Positions 23,283-35,200 of a DNA stretch of 64,000 nucleotides are shown here, piece after piece. Numbering within the stretch: position 1 is the stretch's first letter; each line of letters opens with the position of its first letter. The notes under the pieces were generated by a model. It made no database searches, was not told the DNA's origin, and was given only the letters and a program-made list of their open reading frames with translations. The DNA is from Owenia fusiformis (lineage: Eukaryota; Annelida; Polychaeta; Sabellida; Oweniidae), in contig CAIIXF020000007.1 of NCBI GenBank assembly GCA_903813345.2, forward strand, positions 18,837,564-18,901,563, read 5' to 3'. A program made the position numbers and the translations under genes.

Positions 23283-26200
23283 CTACTCCTCATTTCCACG
23301 TTTTTCCAACGTAACCCAGATTTCTTCCTTGGGGTTAGTCACAAATCCATATACAGGCATGACAACTTGGCCTTCTACTAACTTGATACGGAACTTGCGT
23401 AGGATCTCTGCCACCAACACTTGGACTTCAATATAGGAAAACCTAGAAATAAATATGGATGGCTATCAGAACAACTTATTCACAAGGTACATCTGAATAT
23501 TTACATCTCAATATATCATTCGCAAGATACAGTGGTAGTACTGAATATATTCACCCAAGACAACATATTCCCTTATCATATTCCCTGAAATCATTCCCAA
23601 AAATTACCCACCTACTTGGAACATGATACAGTCATTGAAGGGTTCAATTTTAAAGATTATTAAATCTCAAAATAGCTCAATTATTAACATTTCTACAATT
23701 CCGGCTTTATTCTATGACTAGACAGATGACAGGTCCATGAATAAAGGCATATGAAAGCATTTTAATGTGTAATGACCCAAGGGCGCCCCAGGGGAATAAA
23801 ATGCATCTATAATTCATCATAAACTAAGAAAACCTAAACCTTAGTTTATGATGAATTATAGATGCATTTGTCATGACCCTTGATAGCAAGTTGCTACTAC
23901 ATCCCAGCTGCGTTCGATTCCCGCTCGGAGCATCGAATTTAGCACGTACACTTTCTTGGCTTATGGGCCATGTAAACCAGCATAGAATATGCAAATTAGA
24001 TAGATACATATATGTATACATACATATATCTATGTATTCATGCATATATATATTATATGCCAGCACAGAATATGCAAATTAGATAAATACATACAGTATT
24101 ATATGTATTCATATATATGTATGATATATATATACAAGCATGGAATATGTTAATTAGATAGACTAGATACATAACAATTAATTTATTAGTTGGCATAGCA
24201 TATGTTAATTAAATAACAATAATTCATGAATATCTGAGATATCTATGAGTATGCTTTAATTTATGAGATATATGTGTATTGTATACATGTTATATATGTA
24301 TGTATTTGTATATATCTTCTAAGCTGGTCCCCAGTCCCCAGTTCCCAGTTTGAGATATCTATATGCTATATATAATATGTATGTATTTGTATGTATCTTT
24401 TAAGAAGGTCCCCAGTCCCCAGTTCCCAGTTTGAGATATTTATATGCTATATATAATCAGATAATATGTATGTATTTGTATGTATCTTTTTAAGAAGGTC
24501 CCCAGTCCCCAGTTCCCAGTTTGAGATATCTATGTTTGTGTATACATGTATATGTATTTGTATGTATCTTATAAGTTGGTCCCCAGTCCCCAGTTCCCAT
24601 TTTGAGATATCTATGTCATATGTATGTATGTATGTATCTTCTAAGCTGGTCCCCAGTCCCCAGTTCCCAGTTTGAGATATCTATATGTAGGTATTTGTAT
24701 TAAACATTGACAGTATATGAAATGAATATAACATCGTAACAAAAAAGTACAATTGTAAATCTAATATGTACGTTTGTTAAACATTGACAGAATATGAAAT
24801 TAATATTCACCTTTCCACAAAGTAAAGAAAATCGATAATTTCCGGCGCGCTGATTGGTTGTATGCAAATGAGTCAAATCAATGATGTCAATGCCTGAAAG
24901 TTTTGAAGAATTAGTATACAGCCAGCATAGGAATATTTTGAATTAACTGCAATAAAAAGGATTCTATTTGCCCAATGCACTAATTAATTTGAGTCAAATA
25001 TGAAATATGGACGGGGCACTTTCATTCCGAATCTTATGTAATTTAATTTAATCATTTTTTGACAGAGCTATTGTTTATTAAGACTTCTCAGATCAGCCTC
25101 ACATACCCGGGCTCACATGTCTCGTGTGATTGTAAACAAAAAATGTAAATTGAGAAGTTAAAAATGACTCGGTTAAATTATTTGATAGTGGTCATACAAT
25201 ATCCTGTTAAATGTTATGTCGTAGTAAGAAATTCCATCAGAAATTCACATAACATTCGCACAAAGCGTTACCTTTTGGTACTTATTCGCCATCAGTCAAT
25301 AATGATCGGCAATGTCAACATATCATCAATAAACATTGTATGATATACGCTCTTTCTCTGAAATCTTCCCAGTGATCATTATTCAAAACCGATCATCACA
25401 TAACTAATTTATTCTATGAAAAGTGAGGTTTTACAAGTGAAGTTTTCAGGACACCTGCATATCCAGGTTTTTTCATTAAGCGTTCTCATTCTCATTATAA
25501 TCAAGAAATCCATCATCATTTTGGTTAAGAATAATTATACAGTCTGGTGGATCTATTTTGACAGTTTTGCTTTAGCAAGATACTTTTACAAATTGACTGT
25601 TTCTACACTGAATAAAAAACATTTTCCCCGGAATATTTGGATTGGGAGATACACAGCGGGAAATATACATTGGAATATATATAGAGATTATCCTATATGA
25701 GGTTCAGGATATTGGGATTATCCCGAGGCCAATATAATATATCTGCCCGAGGGCCGCACCGACTATAGGATAATATGTTTATCCCATACTAATCTTGGTC
25801 ATCTGGTTCACATTGTTCAACTGTGGATATATTTTAGAATATTCATGTCCAGTTTTGTTTTCTTGGCCGTGATATTCCCACATTTATTTTCTCGAATTTT
25901 TGATTGATTAAGTGGATGCTACTTCCCTTTTTTAAATCATCAATCAGATCCTGATTGTCTGTGTTTTCTCCATTGTCGTTTACAGCCATTACACGAACGT
26001 TACAAATTATGAACAAATGTGCGAGCGGCGATTATACCCGTGTGTTACGGGTACATAAAGCCGGTTTGTAAAAACTTATATTTTCATCAACGGGCAGATA
26101 TGGCTTTACGTCCCGCTCCGAGCGGTCAGATATAGTATATCTGCCCGCTACGTCATAATCACTGTTCCCGTATTGGTTCCTTTTTGTAACGTTCGCATAC

Positions 26201-29200
26201 TGTAATGGAGAAAAACGCAGACAATTGCGATCTGTTTGATGCGTTAAAGAAGGGAAGGAGCAGTATACTCCATTAATAATCAAAGATTTGAACAGGAAAA
26301 GAAACAAGAATACGAAACTGGACATTTTATAATAATTCTACGGTTGGTTGCAAAGTTTCTGAACTTTGGCCAATGGAACAATGTGATTGGTATGGGATAA
26401 ACAAATCATCCTATAGTCGGTTCAGGATATTTGGATTATCCCTTGGCCAATAAAATATATCTGCCAGAGGGCCATAATATCCTGAACCTCACATAGGATA
26501 ATCTCTATATATCCCGATGTTTTCAAGTATAGTATTTTCAAGATATGATCTGATATGACTTGCAGAAATAAATAGGAAGTAATCGTTTAGTTGATTGAAT
26601 CATGGAAGTAGTGAAGTCAAATGTTTTTCATTTGAACAGGCCATTCATCAAATGACAACTGAAGATTACTTAAAATAGATTGTCTATCTATATATTTATA
26701 TGCATGAGAGACATGTTATAATGTTAGTGAACTGATGATTATGATCATTTCACCTGTTCACATCCAGTTCCTATCATGATTGAAAACTGACCGGAGTAAT
26801 TCTCTTCAAATTATTTACTCATTATGAACAGAAATTTAATATTTCAATCGCTTAGAAGGCGCAAATAAATGCCAATTTGACTTTCAATAAAAATCCGTCA
26901 ATAATTTACTGATTACTTGCACATTTGAAGAGGTAAAACTTACAGCAATCAAATGAGGATTTACATGTTAACTCAATCGCATTTGTTTTTCGCGGGAAAA
27001 AGTTTCTCTCATTGACGTCACAGATTTCTAAGCAGCTCATTATAATATTCATTAGCTGACTTTGTGGAAAGGTGAATAACATTGTAACAAAAAAGTACAA
27101 TAGTAAATCTAATATTTATGTATTTAACAATTGTCTTCAAATATCAAGGTAAAATAACCAAAATGTTATCTGAGTAGTATTACTCCAGTATATTGCATGT
27201 TTAAGTTATCTAATATTTATGAGCATTTTAAAACCTGTTTTTTGGCATACAGCATCAATCAATTTGTACAGACTTTTATTCTTCTGTTTGGGTATGAGCT
27301 GCTAGTTCATAATGAAGGTGTTATATTTTTTTCTCTATCTGATCTAATACTGGCCACATGAGCACACCAGGTAGATATCAGTTACACAAACTTTTGAGCA
27401 ACGTTTAACATTTAACTTGTATATTTAAGTTCACTGAGTTACCCTATATGTGGAAATAAAAGGCATTAGCGCAACCAGCAGACTGGGGGGGGGGGTCGCG
27501 ATCGCCAAATTTTTGCTATTAGCTAGAAGCTTCAAACAAAATGCATTTTAAAGCTCTTATTTTTATTGGTCATCGCCCCTACCTCCTGACTACGCCTATG
27601 ATAGGTATATAGGTCAAAAATGGCAATGGTCATAGTATGTCTAAAAATATAAGTGATTCCAATGTAGATATTTTATACTTCATATTTCATTATAGAAATT
27701 TTAACTTTACTCCAGACTTAACAGAACTTTCACTTTTAAGAACTCTTTAAAATTGTCTTTGAATTATACATCGAATCAGCCTGAAACCTATCTTCTAGAG
27801 GAAAACAGTTAATCCAGTCAAGACTACAGTAATGAGACAAACCCATAACTTACATAACTTAAATAATCTGTCTCCAGATTGAATTGGAAAAGAATTATAC
27901 AGTTATATGAAGCACTATAAAGCTGATAAGCTGTTAGTTATCCAAACATATGTGTCGACTTAAGATGGATCATTTTATGTCTTATCTTGATACTGATTTT
28001 AAATAGAGAGTCAATTTCAGAAGCTTTCAGTCTAATGTATTTCAATGAATTATGAATTCTCTACCTTTTCAATATATTGAAGCAAAATTAGAAAAAAAGT
28101 AAAACAAAACCCCCAAAAATAGATAAAAATCAAGATAAACCTTTTATTTCATCAACACTTTTTTAAAATCAACCAAAATTTCCTTTGTAGAGAGAGTTAA
28201 ACATGTTGTGTTTATGTCATTTTGTTCAAAACAGGTTCGGAAAGATGTTTCATTTCATTCTGAGCATATGAAACCAGAAGCAAAAGAAGTGTTTGATGTG
28301 TTTTCTAAAACAATATAGAGAAAAGTATATACATTTTTTCAAATTATATTGTTACCATTCAAAAGATGACCATTAAATTGACAATATGTAATTTATAGAA
28401 ATTTTTGATGACTGATTTAAGAGAAAAGTGTGTTCAAAAAGTTCACCATATCAATACCAATCCTTTACAGGTTCTCCTAAATATCCAGGATGTCAACTCT
28501 TCAGTCTATATGGAAAGGTTAAACTTTTGACTAGGATAACAAAAAGGCCAATCTTTCAATTTTCACATATTTTGTTATATATCAGATAGACATAGAAGTT
28601 CTGCCTAAATAAAATCTGGCTGTTCTTGGATTTTAAAGTGTTATGTAAAGATGATAACTTAATGACTATTAGATGACTCTTCCACCTACACCAGTTCAGT
28701 CTAGACCATTAAACATGTAATAAGAGAAGTCAATATACAGGGTGGTCCAAAAAAGTGAACCCCTGCAACAGGCTATACTTTCCTTATACTTGCATGAATT
28801 ATCACAGCTTGTAGAGAAAGGTCTAAAATTTTGGTAGATGCCATAATTTATTCTCTGTCTTAAATTTTGAAGAAATCACAGCTAAATGAGGTTTTATATA
28901 GGATTCATCCTCAGTGTATATTGCTATCAACTCATAAAAGAGAATGGATCAAGATGAATCTTGATCTGAATGATTAAAATTTACTTTAAAATAGTTTATG
29001 TACTTTAACATAGAGATCTCGAAATGGGAACTGGGGACTGGGGACCAGCTTAGAAGATACATACAAATATACACAAACATAGATATCTCAAACTGGGAAC
29101 TGGGGACTGGGGACCTTCTTAAAAGATATATACAGATACATACATACATAGTATATATAGCATATAGATATCTCAAACTGGGAACCGGGGACTGGGGACC

Positions 29201-32200
29201 AGCTTAGAAGATACATACAAATACATACATATTATATATAACAATATAGATATCTCAAACTGGGAATTGGGGACTGGGGACCTTCTTAAAAGATACATAC
29301 AAATACATACATATTATATATAGCAATATCTCAAACTGGGGACTGGGGACCAGCTTAGAAGATACATACAAATACATACATACATATTATATATAGCATA
29401 TAGATATCTCAAACTGGGAACTGGGGACTGGGGACCTTCTTAAAAGATACATACAAATACATACATATTATATATAACAATATAGATATCTCAAACTGGG
29501 AACTGGGGACTGGGGACCAGCTTAGAAGATATATACAAATACATACATATATAACATGTATACAATACACACATATCTCATAAATTAAAGCATATTCATA
29601 GATATCTCAATGTAAGATATTCATGAATTATTGTTATTTAATTAACATATTCTCTGCCAACTAATAAATTAATTGTTATGTATCTACTGTAGTTCTATAT
29701 ATGTATCTAGTCTATCTAATTAACATATTCCATGCTTGTATATATATCATACATATATATGAATACATATAATAATGTATGTATCTATCTAATTTGCATA
29801 TTCTGTGCTGGCATATATAGATATATGCATCTGTATATATATGCATATATGTATCTATCTAATTTGCATATTCTGTGCTGGTTTACATGGCCCATAAGCC
29901 ACTTTCTTTCAATTTCTTTATCTGGCTTGTTGGACCTATGCTCGCGGTCGTTAGTTATCTTTTCCCCTGGGCCGCCCTCGGGTCATTACACATTAAAATG
30001 CATCCATATGCCTTTATTTATGGATCTGTCTAGTCATAAAATAGAGCCGGAATTGTAGAAATATTAATAATTTGAGCTATTTTGAGATTCATAATCTTTA
30101 AAATTGAACCCTTCAATGACTGTATCATGTTCCAAGTAGGTGGGTAGGTGGGTATGAGGTAGGAGGCTTTTTATACAAAGCCCCAAAAATGCCCCAAAAT
30201 GCCTGAAGATATACCACAGGCAACAATCAATCAATCAAAATATGACTGAATATTGTATACCCCTGACAACTGATTCACTTCTACAGGCTAATCTTATGTT
30301 CCTGAGGGTGTTATTTTTGGACGGGATCTATACCCTATCTTGATTAAAAAAAAGATTAAAACAACCATATGTCACAAATGCTTAACAAAAAAGCCCCAAA
30401 AATGCCCCAAAATGCCTGAAGATATACCACAGGCAACAATCAATCAATCAAAATATGACTGAATATTGTATACCCCTGACAACTGATTCACTTCTACAGG
30501 CTAATCTTATGTTCCTGAGGGTGTTATTTTTGGACGGGATCTATACCCTATCTTGATTAAAAAAAAGATTAAAACAACCATATGTCACAAATGCTTAACA
30601 AAAAAGGTTGTTTGGTTTGTTACCTGTAGCCTGGACATTTTCTCTTCCCTGCAAACCCAAATGGTTGGAAGGCCATGTCAGGTCGAAGTTTACTATTTTC
30701 AGGACTGAATCTATCAGGATCAAACCTATAAAGATAACACAGTAACAATAGTAATTCAGCAAAAATCAAATGTTATACACTGGGCTTTGTATTAAAAACC
30801 TCCTACCTCATACTCACCTACCCACGTTCGTTGGACATGATACAGTCTTTGAAGGGTTCAATATTAGAACATCTGTCGCGACCCTCGTATGGTAGCGTGG
30901 TTTGAGGGTCACAAACAGAATACAGTCTAAGAGTCAATAATTTGATTTGATGTTTTCATTCACTTAGTTTCGGAACAAGTTCAAGTAAAAGTTGAAAAGT
31001 GTATCCCCTATTTAATTGAACAACATCTGTGTTCACAGTACCTAACAAAATGGGATAAAGTGGGGATAAATATATAGGGGATAAAATTGGGATAAATTTT
31101 GCGATGAAAATTTACGGGATAATTTAGGGATAAATTCTGGGATAAAAAATAATTGGGATGAAGTGGGACAATTTCGGGATAACAGTTATGGGATAACAAT
31201 ATCTAAGTATAGGCTTAGTTAGATATCTCAGTGTTCAATGTAAATTTTATATTTCATAAAAGCAAATGGCAACAAACTCAAGATTCTGAATATGCCCAGT
31301 GTTAAATTGCATCAAATAAGTATGAAGTTAGGGCGTGAGTATGACCAGGTGGAAGTCAAGTTGCAGCCACTTGAGGGCTACAATGGGCTTCAAGTTGTCA
31401 CTTTTCACAATTAAAGTGGGAAACTTTGTAATGCTTAAAGTAGGGCTTTTTCAAATCAGGAGTCTGTCAAACTCATCAGGGGATAATATTACTAATTCAC
31501 CATTTAAACACACGAATAACAAAACAGTGGAAGTAAATGGATTTTTATATAACGTATAAAAACGACTCTATTTCTATTACTAATCTACACAAAACTTACA
31601 AAATCAGTATAGTCAAATGGTATATCAAGTACACAAATGATCTCTCATACACAATGCACAAAACAGCAAAGTCAGTGGAAGTTCAGTAAATCAATTTGCA
31701 ATAAAGCCCAAAATGTGTTTCTTTCCAAAAATGAAACTCAACAGCTTAGTTATGTATGATCTCTAGTGGGGTTGAAATCACCTTCCTATACTACTCACAT
31801 GAAAAGTGGAATGTAGTTTTCCCCACAATTAGCAAACAAAGGGGTAAGGTATTTAAGTATTCTTGCATAAAATCTGTCAATAATTGAAGAACTATATAGA
31901 GAATATAGTTAACATAGATATTGACCAGATATGGAAACTAAATGGGGAGGGGTAGATGGTAAACACTGACTAGAACCCCAAACAAGCAAGCGCAAGGCTA
32001 AAAGACCCCAAATGGAATCTATACCAACTCAAGCTATGTAGTCAGGGGGTGGTCATAGTGTCTAGACAGCATCTCAAATAGGCTTAAAGCCTTATGAACT
32101 GGCTTCAATACTGACTTTGACTCTGCAAGTACTGTGTGCAGAATCAGTGATCAGCTGTTTGATCATAGTCAGAAAGAATGCTCGGATCCCTTTTAAAATA

Positions 32201-35200
32201 ACCAGGCATGAACATACACATACAAAGATACAAAGATACAAAAGTGTATTTTCTAATGGGTCAATAAAAGTTACTTTGGCGAATAAAATTAATACAGTCT
32301 CAAGTTGAATGTGGAGGGGGGGGGGGTCATAAAGATTATTCAATGGAACCCTAGGAACATTGACTCTGGTTTAGAATAAGTTACATCGGTTCCTAAAGAC
32401 CATAACTTTACGTACGCCTTGTCAAATGTTCCATAACAATTCCCGGGACTTCTCGAATTTACAATTGTTCAAAAAGTTCTCTCTCAATTTCAGGTTTATA
32501 AATCAAAACAGATATATAATATGAGAAATCATTCCAAGTTAAAAGATCTAGAATAGTGAATGATGTATCTATTATAAGCAACAATATATAGTAAGGCCAG
32601 ACGTGTAAAACTGACTAGAAATAAATACAATCAGTGTTTTTGGTATAACATGTATAAGGGGAGGGGTTGCAGTAAATAGTCTAAATAGTAATGGAAAGCC
32701 CAAAGAAGCCAAATGGGCTTGAAATGGCTTGCCGTGACCTTTAGGGGGGGGGGGAGTTGTGGTAAATATATGGGAAGCTCTAATAAGCCAGTTGAAGCCA
32801 AATGAGCTTGAAATGGCTTGCCGTGACCTTTAAGGCTTGTCGGCACACAGTGACCCCTGTTCTTATTGAAGTTCCTCCAACCAAACTGGCGGTGAAAAAT
32901 CACAGAAACGGGTACTGGGATTTAAATTAGGGAGTGAGTGATAAAGCCCAACTACAGACAATTATCTGAGAAGGAGCTTTACTGTCTAAGCGGGGGTTAT
33001 TGCCAGTATGGAATAAGACTGAATCAGTTCAAAGCTCAAGCTGATCCAAAAGACGCTAGAAACTTTATATAATCCAAATCAACAGTAGTCCTTTAGCAAT
33101 AAATCCCCTAAACAGTTTTAAATGAGTGTTTATACATGTTATACAAGCTAACTCAGATAAGAAAAAAATAAAAGATACTACAGTGGTCAAAAACCTGTCA
33201 AAATTACAATAAAATCAATTCAATTACCTTCCCCAACTTGTTCACCTAAGTTGGTATATCTGTGTTTATATAAATATCCAGTTTTGAGTTGCGTTTTTGA
33301 ATGTTATAATTCCAAAAAGTTATACACGTCCGGCCCGTTTCAATGCAATGGAGAGAGTCCCCAGACAAGACAGAATCACTGAGCTAAAACAGCTGATCTC
33401 CAGCCTAGCCTCGTTTTGGATAAAAGTAAACAAGCCTGGTGAAGTTTGGCTATCCCTTGAATGAAAGTTTACAGCGCAGTTGCTAACATGAAACTGACCA
33501 GTTTTATAACAAAAAGTATACACTGTCACTACTCTACACAATTTTGGCATAATATATACAAATATAAAGTTTATAGTTACATGATAAAAACAAGTGAGGA
33601 CCCCAATTCAATGGATCTTAAATAAATGAAATTGACACTCTCAATTTTAGTCCAGGGCAACTGCCTGTCTATATCAACAACCCTTTTGCAAAATATTAAA
33701 GAGTTCTACATATATTAAATACAACATTAATCAGAGTGACTACAAAAAGTAAGTAAGTGCAAAAGTGAAACAAAGTGACAATCCTTCAAGGCAATCCCAT
33801 TACCATGCTCAAAGAAATCTGAAGGATCGTCACACTGCTCCCCCTTTTAAAAACAGTTCGTCCTCGAACTCTGAAAATATGAAGTCATGTATCAATACAT
33901 CACCTAAAATAATTTACTAGCAACATTGTTCTGACTTAAGTAGTAGATAGACATACATACACAATAATACATTATCAGTTCACTACTTACATAAAAACCA
34001 TAAGTCTAAATCAAACAAATGTTAGTTTACACGTTTTTAATTTCTCACCTATAATACATGACATATAAAGGTTATCATATAACAGTATTATACAAAATGA
34101 CGTTAAATGATAAATGTCATTTGCAGCATCAGTTGTCTTCTTCGTCCTCTTCTTGCAGATCGTGGTTCTTGGAAGGGGTTGGAGTATTATCCATATTGTT
34201 TGCACTAAGTTTATCACGAGTTCATATCATCACATATATGGATGATGCAGGCATTGTTACTTGTTTCCAATCATAGAATGGGAATATGAATATGTTCAAT
34301 CAGCATTTGGCAGTGCATAGTCTCTAGAACAATGTAAAGTTGAGATTGTCAGTCAATCTTCATGGCCTTTCTCAATGTGCAGAGGCTTCACAAAACTGCA
34401 CAGTAATTAATATAAGTATAGAGTACTTTTCTCTGTTCATAAGCCTGAATTTGCATTGTCAATATTATAAGTGGCTCCCAAAGTCAATTCATGGGATTCT
34501 CCAGATAGTTGGTCACAGTTTAATTCAAAGTCAATCATGATAGTGTTCATCCGTTCACATTACTTTCAGTCAGCAGAGTGTACAATGTTCATTTTGTTGA
34601 AGGTCATCATATGGTTCATGCTGGACTGGAATAAGAAGTGTTACAGTCCTGGAAATAAGACTGGTTAATCACATAGTACAATTTTGAATATCACATGATA
34701 TGATGTGAATTGGCCAAAAATAAAGGGTTGTCAAATGAGATTGAATCAATCAAACGTATCTTCAAGATATATCCTTTCAAAAACAGTTTCCAATTGGAAG
34801 GATTCAGATAATATCTCATAACATTTGCACTGGGAATGATTCAAATTCAGTCACCATTGCCCTTTTAGTACAAAGGCAGTAGGGAGGGAGGCAAGGTAGG
34901 ATTCAAACTTGATTGGAACATCCATTGCAGTGGATGGGGTCACAAGCTGGGACAGTTGCTTGAAGTGGAACTGGGGGTATGAGGGGAACCTACAAAGTCA
35001 GTAGTAGGGAAACACTTCGATGAAGCAAATGGACAGAGCTCTTGTCCATCGGGCACTCACCCCCAGAGTGTCACAAGTTGATCCACCTAATTTAAACAGA
35101 AGCAGGGACAAAACTTTAATATTGCAATGTCCTTTGGATTCCAATAGACCTGTTCCCCCAAGCGTAAACAGGCTTCATGTCTGTGAACATTGGTTGATCA

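Larger units (their letters stand above)
23608..24695 (+). repeat. left arm of a large inverted duplication
   Basis: TTGGAACATGATACAGTCAT, CAATTCCGGCT, ATGACTAGACAGAT, TTTTAATGTGTAATGACCC, CTTATGGGCCATGTAAACCA and the GTCCCCAGT minisatellite occur here in this order. The same blocks occur reversed at 29010-30150. The spacer is about 4.3 kb. This arm alone holds the 23799-23869 hairpin and the sequence after it. Confidence 0.75.

Noticed and set aside
26032-26325. 97-codon minus-strand frame
   Set aside because: Lies in one arm of the 850-bp palindrome; a repeat-derived open frame without a recognised domain.
31008-31559. Duplicate 63- and 74-codon frames (also at 38264-38815)
   Set aside because: They repeat because they lie in the two LTRs; low-information products, and one is a reading of the GGGATAA cluster.
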